NCBI GenBank assembly: GCA_041743105.1
Contig: JBGTNI010000043.1
Span: 1-22,197, forward strand
Length of the DNA: 22,197 bases
DNA from: QHCE01 sp041743105
Lineage (GTDB): Bacteria; Actinomycetota; Actinomycetes; Mycobacteriales; QHCE01
Reading direction: 5' to 3'
Part shown: piece after piece, positions 15,725-22,197 of the stretch
Layout: each line of letters begins with the position of its first letter
How positions within the stretch are numbered: position 1 is the stretch's first letter
Position numbers and translations under genes: made by a program
Notes under the pieces: generated by a model
What the model saw: the letters and a program-made list of their open reading frames with translations, nothing else
Databases searched by the model: none
Told to the model about the DNA's origin: nothing

Positions 15725-15893
15725 TGAAGTCACGTAACACCCCACAACGCTGCGCAAACGATCCAGCTCTGGAATCTAAGGTTCTCCACACAAGCTAATC
15801 CCAACAACGGGAAAAATCGAGTTCCGCAGCGCAAAAACAACGCTTTGCTTTAAGATTTATCCAAACAGTCGAAGGAAAATCGGGTCTAGTTGA

Positions 15894-15991
15894 TTAATGG
15901 TGTAATTGGTGCCTTTGGGGAAGACACGGAAATTCGGACCAAATGCCTAATTAACTTTAATGACAGTTTCTAAGACACTTTAATGGTGTAA
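15894..15991. repeat. Pair of 12-bp direct repeats (TTAATGGTGTAA)
   Basis: Two identical 12-mers, 15894-15905 and 15980-15991, are 86 bp apart start to start (about eight helical turns) in the AT-rich divergent region. The second overlaps one of two ACTTTAATG copies. Interpretation as regulator half-sites is inference. Confidence 0.45.
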
Positions 15992-16103
15992 GAAATGGTC
16001 GCATATCCACTGAATAGCAACCATTCTTAACCGTGGAATTCGGGACCATACCGGTCGCGACGGTGGCGCCACTAGCAACAGCCCGGTACCTTCCAAGCGA
16101 CGG

Positions 16104-16110
16104 AAGGAGA
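16104..16110 (+). promoter_or_regulatory. Strong ribosome binding site
   Basis: AAGGAGA ends 5 nt before the ATG at 16116, a near-ideal Shine-Dalgarno that fixes the start of the SRPBCC gene. Confidence 0.8.
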
Positions 16111-16115
16111 TCGGC

Positions 16116-16544
16116 ATGGCCGACAGAACCAAAGAAGTCGGTAAAACCAAGGACGCGGGGTGGCAGATTGGCGTATCCAAGACGGTGCCCTACCCGATCG
16201 ATCAGGTGTGGGCGTTACTTACTAGCACCAAGGGCGTTGCGATCTGGCTCGGAGCGGTAGCCGAACTGGAGACGACAAAAGGCGCGCCATATCGGACCTC
16301 CGCCGGTGTCGTAGGGGAGGTGCGAAGCTTCCTCCCCTACGACCGGATTCGGCTGACCTGGCGCGGTCACGACTGGGATCACGACACCACCGTGCAGGTG
16401 GCCACGGTTGGCAAAGACGACACGACGCTGCTCCGGTTCCACCAGGAGCGGCTCGCCGGACCGGAGGAACGCAAGCGGCAACGGGTTCACTGGCAGACTG
16501 TCATGGACGCAGTGATGACCGCGCTGAAGAGCTCGGCCGTTTAG
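16116..16544 (+). CDS. SRPBCC / AHSA1-like domain protein
   Basis: A 142-residue cytoplasmic protein of the START/Bet v1-like SRPBCC superfamily, closest in pattern to the AHSA1 (activator of Hsp90 ATPase homolog) group: IGVSKTVPYPIDQVWALLTSTKGVAIWLG at the N-terminus, a central VGEVRSFLPYDRIRLTWRG, TTVQVATVGKDDTTLLRFHQERLAG, and a long C-terminal helix (RVHWQTVMDAVMTALKSS). Such proteins bind hydrophobic ligands in a helix-grip cavity; the ligand here is unknown. Full length for the family. It starts after a strong AAGGAGA and is convergent with the acyltransferase gene 47 bp downstream. Its promoter probably lies in the AT-rich region upstream. Confidence 0.85.
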   Translation: MADRTKEVGKTKDAGWQIGVSKTVPYPIDQVWALLTSTKGVAIWLGAVAELETTKGAPYRTSAGVVGEVRSFLPYDRIRLTWRGHDWDHDTTVQVATVGKDDTTLLRFHQERLAGPEERKRQRVHWQTVMDAVMTALKSSAV

Positions 16545-16591
16545 AACGCGGTTTCTCACGGACAGGACAGCGCCGAGTACAGCAGCGCCGC

Positions 16592-17980
16592 TCAAGCCGG
16601 ATCGGCTGCCGCGGCAGTGCGGCGGCCGGAATAGCGCAACAGCAGCCAACCGGCGCCGACAAAGAGCAGGCCAGAAGCCGCGCTGACCGGCACCACGATA
16701 CGCAACTGCGCATCACCGTCGAGCACATTGTTCAACCCGTTCACCGCCACACCCAGCACTCCGATCGCGGCCGTGGCAATACCGATCGCCGGAAGCAGTG
16801 CACCACCACCGACGGCCACCGCCGTTTCAGGTCGCTCCGCGCCCCGGAAGATGCCGACCAACACCGCGCACTGTGCCGCCAGCAGCACTAGCCACGGTAG
16901 CCGCGAGGCCCACCAGACGGCGGTTCCCACCGTCGGCAACGTAACGTCGAAACCGATCAACACCAGATAGGCGATGAACAGGGCCGACAGGTGCCACAGG
17001 AAAGTCGTCATCACCACACTGTTCGCGCCGACCACGTAGCGCCAGACTCGCGGCCGATCCAGCCAGCGCGATATGGGGCCTTTGAGCAGGAGTGCTAGAC
17101 CTATCAGCCATAGTGCCTGGGTCAGAATCGCCAACGTTGGCGGATTCATGTTCGAGAACCGGTCGCCGGGCAAGCCCACCATCGAGATCGGGTACCAGTC
17201 AGTAATTACCGTAAGCAGCGTCAGCGCGCTGAGTCCGCCAACGGCGAAGACCACGCCGGCCCGTCGCCCCAGCCCCCCATCGGCGTAGCTAAAACCGAGC
17301 TGGTGCACAGCCAGCCAGATGAAAATTACGTTCAGCGGCGCCAACCCTCCTAGGTCGAAGATGAATCGCGCGACGTCGACGGCAACCGCCGATGCCACCA
17401 TCAGCACTGTGACGCTAGGCCCGAATCGTCGATGTAGCGCATACATCGGTGGCGCCAGAGCGATCAACGCCAGATACACCCCCACGAACCACAGCGGCTG
17501 CACGGCGGTGTTGGTGACCAGCGCTTCCAGCTGGCCTTCGCGACCGGTAAGCTGAAACACTACGGCTATGGCCAGCCAAATCAGCAGAAAGACCAGTGTG
17601 GGTCGGAGCAACCGGTTGGCGCGAGCGTGCACGAAGTCGCCGTAGCCGCCGCCACGCCGCTCCAGCGAACGAACGCCGGTGGCGTGCACGAAGCCCCCGA
17701 CAAAGAAAAACAGCGGCATCACTTGCAGCAGCCACGTGAGGACCTGCGCTTGGCGAAGCTGCTGCAACGCGTTAGAGGTCGTTGCGCCACCACTGCCATC
17801 GGGCTGCACTACCGCCATGAGCCAGTGCCCCGCCACAACGGAGCCGATTGCCACGACGCGGAGCAGGTCGATGTAGCGGTCTCGCTCCGGCGGCGTGGCA
17901 TCGGAGATCTGCTGTGCGGTAAGAGACTCGATGCTTGGTGCTCCCGTATTGGTGGCAATCTGTGATCTGATGGTTTGCAT
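16592..17980 (-). CDS. Integral-membrane acyltransferase, family 3 (OafA/YrhL-like)
   Basis: A 462-residue polytopic protein, with about ten or more hydrophobic helices. The N-terminal RYIDLLRVVAIGSVVAGHW is the acyltransferase-3 signature: first helix with an Arg, then the catalytic-type His at the end. MPLFFFVGGFVHATGVRSLE and the FVHARANRLLRPTLVFLL segment are also characteristic. Members transfer acyl groups (often acetyl) from the cytoplasm to sugars or lipids of the envelope. The substrate is unknown; a surface glycan or glycolipid is likely given the envelope genes nearby. ATG at 17980 is preceded by GGGGTAGGG. The start codon overlaps the ATG of the divergent GNAT gene by two bases, so both promoters must lie inside the neighbouring coding sequences or translation is leaderless. 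Confidence 0.87.
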   Translation of the reverse strand: MQTIRSQIATNTGAPSIESLTAQQISDATPPERDRYIDLLRVVAIGSVVAGHWLMAVVQPDGSGGATTSNALQQLRQAQVLTWLLQVMPLFFFVGGFVHATGVRSLERRGGGYGDFVHARANRLLRPTLVFLLIWLAIAVVFQLTGREGQLEALVTNTAVQPLWFVGVYLALIALAPPMYALHRRFGPSVTVLMVASAVAVDVARFIFDLGGLAPLNVIFIWLAVHQLGFSYADGGLGRRAGVVFAVGGLSALTLLTVITDWYPISMVGLPGDRFSNMNPPTLAILTQALWLIGLALLLKGPISRWLDRPRVWRYVVGANSVVMTTFLWHLSALFIAYLVLIGFDVTLPTVGTAVWWASRLPWLVLLAAQCAVLVGIFRGAERPETAVAVGGGALLPAIGIATAAIGVLGVAVNGLNNVLDGDAQLRIVVPVSAASGLLFVGAGWLLLRYSGRRTAAAADPA

Positions 17981-18560
17981 GGCCCTACCCCGCAGCCCTC
18001 ACCTGGTCGCGTTGAACGTGGTCACCTGGAGCGCACTCGACCTGCTGCACCACATGGACCAGCTGCTCGACATATACGCCACCGCGATGGGATACCCCCG
18101 CAACATAATGGAATGGCGACGCGGGCACATCGCCGCACACGCCCATCGACATGGTTTTCGCGCTGTCGCGACGTTCGCCGAAGACCGATTGGTAGGCTTC
18201 GGCTACGGGCATCAAGGACGACCGGGACAGTGGTGGCATGAGCAGGTGTCTGCTGGTATCGATCGTGCCGGGTATACGACCTGGCTAGCCGATTGTTTCG
18301 AAGTGGTGGAGCTGCACGTTCAACCCGAAGCTCAGGGCGTAGGAATAGGCAGCCGCCAGCTGTCCACACTGCTAAACGAGGTGTCCGCGCGCACTGTGGT
18401 GCTGTCCACACCTGAGCAACCGGTGAGCGCGGAGACGTCACGGGCCTGGCGACTGTACCGTCGGCACGGTTTCGTCGATGTCGTCCGTGGCCTGCGGTTT
18501 CCGGGCGACGAACGCCCCTTCGCCGTGCTGGGACGAACGCTGCCGTTGAGTAAGGCCTAA
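17979..18560 (+). CDS. GNAT-family N-acetyltransferase
   Basis: A single-domain GNAT of 193 residues from the chosen ATG. Motif A is seen in VVELHVQPEAQGVGIGSRQLSTLL (Q/RxxGxG acetyl-CoA loop), followed by AWRLYRRHGFVDVVRGLRFPGDERPFAVLGRTLPL, the usual C-terminal strand pattern. TAMGYPRNIMEWRRGHIAAHA, GFRAVATFAEDRLVGFGYG and GQWWHE match a common actinobacterial group of uncharacterised GNATs. Substrate unknown. The frame is open upstream to 17895, but that extension is antisense to the acyltransferase N-terminus and does not look like protein; a later GTG inside the first 20 codons is also possible. No clear ribosome site, so the start is the weak point. Confidence 0.8.
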   Translation: MALPRSPHLVALNVVTWSALDLLHHMDQLLDIYATAMGYPRNIMEWRRGHIAAHAHRHGFRAVATFAEDRLVGFGYGHQGRPGQWWHEQVSAGIDRAGYTTWLADCFEVVELHVQPEAQGVGIGSRQLSTLLNEVSARTVVLSTPEQPVSAETSRAWRLYRRHGFVDVVRGLRFPGDERPFAVLGRTLPLSKA

Positions 18561-18601
18561 CCACCGGCTTTGCGCGATTGTGGTCCGACCGCAGCCGGCG
18601 G
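18561..18601 (+). terminator. Stem-loop immediately after the GNAT stop
   Basis: CCACCGGCT (18561-18569) can pair with AGCCGGCGG (18593-18601), 8 of 9 positions plus a wobble, around a 23-nt loop directly after the TAA. No T-tract follows, so it could be a weak terminator or 3' protective stem; it lies between convergent genes. Confidence 0.3.
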
Positions 18602-18711
18602 AGCGATCAGAACACCCTGCATCGCGCCAATACCCACATGTGCCACACCGGCACCGCGGAGTTGTCGCAATGGATGCGGTAGGTGGCACGGAGGATAGTT
18701 CGGACTACAGC

Positions 18712-19962
18712 TCAACGTTTCCGGCGGATTCCCCGGCCGGCATTTCTGGCGAGGTCTTTAGTTTGGGCCACACGTTGATGAAGCGCAGTGACTGTCCCTA
18801 CTCCGAAGCCGATAGATTCTACGACCCGAGGCATAGCGATGCAGCGCGCTCTGTATCGCTGGGGTAGCTGAGCAAGAACACCCACCGAATCCAACGGAGG
18901 AAAGCCCACAGAATCTAACTTCCTAACTCCAACTGTGGAGTTAGGAACCGCCGCAAGCAGACCCACGATTGCCTCGGCCGCCCCGGAAGCGGCATCCTCC
19001 CTCGGAGGGATAGTCGCATAGATGCCAGGAATAAAACTTGTATGCTTTCTTAACAAGATTCTATCCGCTACTTCCGGCGGCCAGGTTGGTTTTTGCGCGG
19101 AAACATCGGCAATACCAATAAAGAATTCTTGGCCGCTATTGGAGAACAGTCCCGGTTGGGTAGATAAGCCAGATAGTCTTGGTGGAATAGCATCTCTGCC
19201 GTTAACCAAGAGAACGCCACCGTGAGAACGATCGAAAGACAACGCACAAAACTTCGGGACATGCACCAGCATTTCACTAGGAAAAGCAACGGGAGCAGTC
19301 GTTATGCGAGCCAGCTCCTTGCGTATGCTCTCTGCAATTTCGGCATTCCGACCGTTAGCAGTGAAGCCCGCAAAGTTTTCCGCCTCGCTTCGGGAAACGC
19401 CTGCCGTATCGGCTAGAGCATGCAGATTTTTCCAATTGTGAAAGGAAGAATCATCTAGCTCTTCGGGAATACCGAATAATTGGCGTCTGCCTTGTGTCGC
19501 CAGCATGTGTACAGCAGGCATGCACAGTTCAGTCGGAGTTCCCGCGGTTGAAAATGCTTCCGGGTAGTCAACCAGAAGATCGTATAACTCATCGGGCGTG
19601 AACCCTCGCAGTGGCGACTCGCCACTCGTGCCTAGAACTAATCCCTCAAAGAACGTACTGAACATACGGCTCCTTAGGGATGTCTTTTTATCTTGTCCCT
19701 TTTCTACAATCTTTCTATCGAGCTCATGCGCTGCTTTTCTTATATCTTCTGCTATTTCGCTAAAATAGATTCGTCCTTCACCGTACACCTCCGGAAGCTT
19801 ATTCAGTATCTTATGAAGCGCGTAATGGGTACCACTACCTACAAGTACGAGGTCCACATAAGAGGTTTTGTCTCTTTTTAGCGCCTTCTGGTAAAAGTGA
19901 TGAACCAATGCATAACGCCAGGGCGCTAGGAGGTCTGGCTCAGGCGATTGCGGAAAGACCAT
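18712..19962 (-). CDS. Orphan protein of unknown function, AT-rich 5' half
   Basis: A 416-residue open frame I do not recognise. No signal peptide or clear membrane helix is seen, so it is probably cytoplasmic. Landmarks: SYVDLVLVGSGTHYALHKIL near the N-terminus (a hydrophobic strand, then GSGTHY and a helix), helical charged segments at about 60-100, FTPDELYDLLVDYPEAFS, and a beta-rich C-terminal half (MLVHVPKFCALSFDRSHGGVLLVNG, EFFIGIADVSAQ). The C-terminus is basic (RNAGRGIRRKR). The 180 bp at 19681-19860 are 74/180 = 41 percent G+C by direct count, far below the neighbours, while the 3' end is closer to host composition; this suggests transfer. No Shine-Dalgarno precedes the ATG at 19962. 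It diverges from the ArsR operon, 155 bp away. Confidence 0.75.
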   Translation of the reverse strand: MVFPQSPEPDLLAPWRYALVHHFYQKALKRDKTSYVDLVLVGSGTHYALHKILNKLPEVYGEGRIYFSEIAEDIRKAAHELDRKIVEKGQDKKTSLRSRMFSTFFEGLVLGTSGESPLRGFTPDELYDLLVDYPEAFSTAGTPTELCMPAVHMLATQGRRQLFGIPEELDDSSFHNWKNLHALADTAGVSRSEAENFAGFTANGRNAEIAESIRKELARITTAPVAFPSEMLVHVPKFCALSFDRSHGGVLLVNGRDAIPPRLSGLSTQPGLFSNSGQEFFIGIADVSAQKPTWPPEVADRILLRKHTSFIPGIYATIPPREDAASGAAEAIVGLLAAVPNSTVGVRKLDSVGFPPLDSVGVLAQLPQRYRARCIAMPRVVESIGFGVGTVTALHQRVAQTKDLARNAGRGIRRKR

Positions 19963-20081
19963 AGCGTAACTTTAACTCGTACACCTCGCCCCGTTCGTCA
20001 ATCTGGCTCAATCCACGCCACAAGCACCCCGCTCCATCCGGGCGAGCGAAGTCTGTCGCGGCCTCGCGACCAACGCACCCA

Positions 20082-20124
20082 TTGACAGACCACTTAGGGA
20101 GTATGCATACTCCCTAAGTGGTCT
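20082..20124 (+). promoter_or_regulatory. ArsR operon promoter with 38-bp palindromic operator, predicted leaderless start
   Basis: TTGACA (20082-20087) and CATACT (20106-20111) are spaced 18 bp; a transcript would begin about 7 nt later, at the GTG start codon (20118), so the mRNA is predicted leaderless. The arm AGACCACTTAGGGAGTATG (20087-20105) is followed directly by its exact reverse complement (20106-20124), a perfect 38-bp palindrome covering the spacer, -10 box and start codon. Such a site is placed to bind an ArsR dimer and block its own transcription. Confidence 0.75.
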
Positions 20125-20420
20125 CAACGGATGTCCTCAAAGCTCTAGCCAGCGATCGCCGATTGCAGATCCTGCGATGGCTAAGAGATCCCGTCGAACA
20201 CTTTCCACCCCAAGTCGACGGAGATCTGGTCAAGGACGGCGTGTGCGGGGTCTTAATCGCCAACAAACTCCGGGTAAGCCAACCTACCGCCGGTGAGCAC
20301 CTCAAGGCCCTGGTGCGGGCCGGCCTGGTTGAGGGCACGCGCATCAAACAGTGGACCTTCTATCGACGCAACGAAAACCGGATTGATGAGGTAAAGCGTG
20401 CTCTCCAAACCGACTGGTAG
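20118..20420 (+). CDS. ArsR-family winged-helix transcriptional regulator
   Basis: A 100-residue ArsR/SmtB-like repressor: helix LKALASDRRLQILRWLRD, then VSQPTAGEHLKALVRAGLV (residues 53-71, helix-turn-helix with recognition helix SQPTAGEHL) and the wing TRIKQWTFYRRNENRI. An insert before the HTH (VEHFPPQVDGDLVKDGVCGVLI, 26-47) typifies a common actinobacterial ArsR subgroup. Only one Cys (Cys43) is present and no CxC metal site, so classic arsenic or cadmium sensing is unlikely; the signal is unknown. The start is GTG at 20118, inside the operator palindrome and at the predicted transcription start. It overlaps the following gene by 23 bp, so it heads a tight operon. Confidence 0.88.
   Translation: MVSTDVLKALASDRRLQILRWLRDPVEHFPPQVDGDLVKDGVCGVLIANKLRVSQPTAGEHLKALVRAGLVEGTRIKQWTFYRRNENRIDEVKRALQTDW
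20387..20390 (+). promoter_or_regulatory. Ribosome site within arsR for the YbaK-like gene
   Basis: GAGG lies 7 nt before the GTG at 20398, inside the end of the ArsR gene, and supports that start and translational coupling. Confidence 0.6.
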
Positions 20421-20946
20421 CCAGGATAACCGGGCAACTACGATCCCTGCTCCAGCTTATGACCGACTGATCGCCTTGCTGGAGGAGAATCGGGCAAACT
20501 ACCGACTCATCGACCATGCCTCCGAAGGGAGAACCGACCTCGTCAGCGAGATACGAGGTAATCGTCTCAGTCAGGCAGCCAAGTGCATCATCATCATGGT
20601 CAAGATCGGGAAGAAGACCAAGCGCCACCTACTGGGCGTGGTTCCTGGCGATCGCCGCGTCAGCCTCTCAGCGATCAAAGGGCTCATGGGGGCGAGCTAT
20701 GTCGGATTCGCCTCCCTGGAGGTCGCCGAACAGCTAGCGGGAAGCCCCAGTGGAACAATCCTGCCGTTCTCCTTCGATCCCGAACTCGAGCTTGTTATGG
20801 ACCCTGCTTTGCTGAAAAATCAAGAGATTTTCTTTAACGCCGCCCGGTTGGACCGCTCGATAGCGCTGGCCACCGCGGACTATGTGGCACTGGCACAGCC
20901 GCGTACGGCCCCCATCGCTGAAGCACAGCCAGGAGTAACCCTATGA
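20398..20946 (+). CDS. YbaK/EbsC (prolyl-tRNA editing-like) family protein
   Basis: A 182-residue protein of the YbaK/ProX/INS superfamily, which hydrolyses wrongly charged aminoacyl-tRNAs in trans. The conserved core is visible: RTDLVSEIRGNRLSQAAKCIIIMV with the conserved Lys62, LLGVVPGDRRVSLSAIKGLMGA, then AGSPSGTILPFSF, a GxxP-like region, and IFFNAARLDRSIALATADYVAL. The editing specificity (Cys, Ala or Ser on tRNA-Pro or other tRNAs) cannot be read from sequence. The GTG at 20398 overlaps the arsR end by 23 bp and adds about 20 non-conserved residues; no other start fits. The stop overlaps the next ATG by ATGA, implying coupling. Action on free metabolites rather than tRNA is an alternative. 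Confidence 0.85.
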   Translation: MLSKPTGSQDNRATTIPAPAYDRLIALLEENRANYRLIDHASEGRTDLVSEIRGNRLSQAAKCIIIMVKIGKKTKRHLLGVVPGDRRVSLSAIKGLMGASYVGFASLEVAEQLAGSPSGTILPFSFDPELELVMDPALLKNQEIFFNAARLDRSIALATADYVALAQPRTAPIAEAQPGVTL

Positions 20947-21398
20947 CCGTGCACGAGCGACTCGGTGAACTCGGGCTCACCCTGCCCCCCGTTCCGTCGC
21001 CGGTTGCCGCGTACCTTCCCGCTGTCCGCAGCGGCGATCTCGTCTATACCTCGGGCCAGCTTCCGGTGGTGGATGGTCAACTACTCGCAGTAGGTAAAGT
21101 CGGCGCGCAGGTCACATCGGAACAGGCGAACCGCCTCGCTCGACAGTGCGCGCTCAATGCGTTGGCCGCGGTGGGTGCCCTTGTAGGACTGGAGAATGTG
21201 CGGCAGATCGTCAAGCTGGTCGGATTCGTGGCCTCGGCCGACGGCTTCACGGCACAGCCGGCCGTCGTCAACGGCGCGAGCGAGCTGCTCAGTGAGCTTT
21301 TCGGGCAGGCAGGCCGGCATGCGCGTAGCGCCGTTGGTGTTGCCGAACTCCCCCTCGGCGCTCCAGTAGAGGTAGAACTCATCGTTGCGCTGAGCTGA
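20943..21398 (+). CDS. RidA/YjgF/UK114-family protein, actinobacterial type
   Basis: A 151-residue single-domain Rid protein with the family strands GDLVYTSGQLPVVDG and KLVGFVASADGFTAQPAVVNGASELL, and the C-terminal RSAVGVAELPLGAPVEVELIVAL. In E. coli RidA the corresponding VARLP holds the catalytic Arg105 for enamine/imine deamination; here Glu135 (VAELP) replaces it, so canonical imine deaminase activity is doubtful. The same group in other actinobacteria also has a non-Arg residue, so this is probably a subfamily trait. The start ATG overlaps the YbaK-like stop (ATGA), and the next gene follows 41 bp later. It is probably cytoplasmic and trimeric as the family is. Confidence 0.9.
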   Translation: MTVHERLGELGLTLPPVPSPVAAYLPAVRSGDLVYTSGQLPVVDGQLLAVGKVGAQVTSEQANRLARQCALNALAAVGALVGLENVRQIVKLVGFVASADGFTAQPAVVNGASELLSELFGQAGRHARSAVGVAELPLGAPVEVELIVALS

Positions 21399-21428
21399 AG
21401 ATTGCCCGAAGCACACGGACAGATTCAT

Positions 21429-21435
21429 GGAGGAG
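21429..21435 (+). promoter_or_regulatory. Ribosome binding site of the quinone oxidoreductase gene
   Basis: GGAGGAG ends 4 nt before the ATG at 21440, fixing that start. Confidence 0.75.
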
Positions 21436-21439
21436 AAAT

Positions 21440-22197
21440 ATGCAGGCGATTGTGGTGAGCAAGACCGGCGGGCCGCAAGTGTTGGAACTCACCGAGGTAG
21501 CACTGCCCACGCTGGAACCAGGTTACGTACGAATACGACACGAGGCGATCGGCGTGAACTTCATTGATGTCTACTTCAGGGAAGGCATCTATCCGACATC
21601 ACTTCCCTTTATCCCAGGTGAAGAAGCTGCTGGTGTGATCGAGGCCGTAGGTGCCGGTGTCTCTGGTGTAGAGGTTGGTGACCGGGTCGCCTACGCCAGG
21701 GTTCAGGGAAGCTACGCCGAGTACGCGGCAGTACCAGCAGAGCGCTTGGTAGCGGTACCAGCTGACATCAGCAGCGTGAGTGCAGCCGCCATTTTGCTGC
21801 AAGGGATGACAGCCCACTATCTGAGCACCAGTACCTACGCTGTGGGGCCGGACGATCTCGTCGTGGTGCTGGCCGCGGCTGGCGGTCTAGGACAACTACT
21901 CGTCCGAGTTGCGGCCCACGCCGGTGCCACTGTGATTGCCGTGACGTCATCGGAGCAGAAGGCGGATCGGGTTCGTGCGGCCGGAGCATCGCACGTGGTG
22001 GTGCACGGCGGTGATCCCCGCGTCATCGTCTCCGAAGTGGACCGAATCAGCGGTGGCATGGGCGCCAACGTCGTCTACGACTCCGTCGGAGCTACGACAT
22101 TCGATGCCAGCTTGGAATCACTACGGCCGCGCGGGATGCTCATTGTATGTGGACAATCCAGTGGCCCGGTCCCCCCGTTGGAGCTTGCTCGGCTGCG
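21440..22197 (+). CDS. Quinone oxidoreductase, zinc-free MDR family (partial, runs off right edge)
   Basis: The first 252 codons of a medium-chain dehydrogenase/reductase of the zeta-crystallin (QOR) type, which reduces quinones or enones with NADPH and needs no zinc. MQAIVVSKTGGPQVLELTEV, GVNFIDVYFREGIYP, LPFIPGEEAAGVIEAVGAGV and GDRVAYARVQGSYAEYAAVPA are typical. The Rossmann loop reads LAAAGGLGQLLVRVAAHAGA, followed by TSSEQKADRVRAAGASHVV and NVVYDSVGATTFDASLESLRPRG. The usual Asn-Phe-Ile-Asp stretch is present and no zinc-ligand Cys set is seen. About 320-330 residues are expected, so about 70 lie beyond the edge. It is the fourth gene of the ArsR operon. Confidence 0.92.
   Translation, partial: MQAIVVSKTGGPQVLELTEVALPTLEPGYVRIRHEAIGVNFIDVYFREGIYPTSLPFIPGEEAAGVIEAVGAGVSGVEVGDRVAYARVQGSYAEYAAVPAERLVAVPADISSVSAAAILLQGMTAHYLSTSTYAVGPDDLVVVLAAAGGLGQLLVRVAAHAGATVIAVTSSEQKADRVRAAGASHVVVHGGDPRVIVSEVDRISGGMGANVVYDSVGATTFDASLESLRPRGMLIVCGQSSGPVPPLELARL

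Larger units (their letters stand above)
15725..16115. other. AT-rich gene-free region with short repeats
   Basis: About 390 bp between the divergent NlpC gene (minus) and SRPBCC gene (plus), with no convincing ORF. It is clearly more AT-rich than its flanks, especially 15830-16010. TTAATGGTGTAA occurs twice (15894-15905 and 15980-15991) and ACTTTAATG twice (15954-15962, 15977-15985, spaced 23 bp). These repeats could be binding sites of a regulator controlling one or both genes. No tRNA or recognisable riboswitch was seen. Confidence 0.5.

Noticed and set aside
18557..18690. Minus-strand short frame ending GVLIAPPAAVGPQSRKAGG
   Set aside because: Composition looks protein-like, but there is no good start or ribosome site and no family match; could be a gene fragment but is too short to support.
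18580..18867. 95-codon plus-strand frame antisense to the end of the orphan gene
   Set aside because: No ribosome site or recognisable domain, and overlaps the orphan gene 3' end. The overlapping longer minus-strand frame continues into a coherent protein.
1..22197. tRNA, rRNA, CRISPR, insertion sequence or integrase
   Set aside because: None seen on either strand; no regularly spaced repeats, transposase motifs or cloverleaf-like sequences were noticed.

Overview
The window looks like chromosomal DNA of a moderately high-GC actinomycete (Actinomycetota). The best taxonomic clues are a PimB-type phosphatidylinositol-mannoside mannosyltransferase in a cluster with a secreted NlpC/P60 hydrolase (a neighbourhood also known in mycobacteria), a giant 180-kDa-class NAD-glutamate dehydrogenase, an actinobacterial-type RidA protein and frequent GTG starts. 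I cannot name the genus. No rRNA, tRNA, insertion sequence, integrase or CRISPR array was seen.

Layout. (1) 1-183, minus: edge of a ribbon-helix-helix antitoxin-like gene. (2) 315-1235, plus: two-domain GNAT protein. (3) 1244-6209, minus: a cell-envelope block with pimB, a membrane-anchored HExxH peptidase-like protein, a secreted coiled-coil NlpC/P60 hydrolase and a three-helix membrane protein. A long imperfect inverted repeat (5060-5157) lies between the last two. (4) 6352-12392, minus: a CnoX/YbbN-like thioredoxin-TPR gene followed by the NAD-glutamate dehydrogenase. (5) 12534-14135, plus: a polysaccharide-deacetylase lipoprotein, converging on (6) 14258-15724, minus, a second secreted NlpC/P60 protein with Pro-rich flanks; just past its stop is what looks like a decayed piece of another NlpC/P60 domain. 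(7) 15725-16115: the only long gene-free stretch, AT-rich with short repeats. (8) 16116-18560: SRPBCC/AHSA1 protein, integral-membrane acyltransferase-3 (minus) and a GNAT acetyltransferase (plus) whose start codon overlaps that of the acyltransferase on the other strand. (9) 18712-19962, minus: an unrecognised 416-residue protein whose 5' half is strikingly AT-rich, a likely transferred gene. (10) 20118 to the right edge, plus: a compact operon of ArsR regulator, YbaK/ProX tRNA-editing-like protein, RidA-family protein lacking the catalytic Arg, and a quinone oxidoreductase.

How the genes work together. Blocks 3, 5 and 6 are about building and trimming the envelope (PIM lipids, peptidoglycan hydrolysis, polysaccharide deacetylation). 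Block 4 couples nitrogen/carbon metabolism (glutamate to 2-oxoglutarate) with a redox chaperone. Block 10 looks like a small stress or metabolite-damage operon under autorepression: a perfect 38-bp palindrome covers its -10 region and GTG start, and the promoter geometry predicts a leaderless mRNA. The most novel-looking items are the AT-rich orphan at 18712-19962, the ArsR operon with its operator, and the structured intergenic element at 5060-5157.
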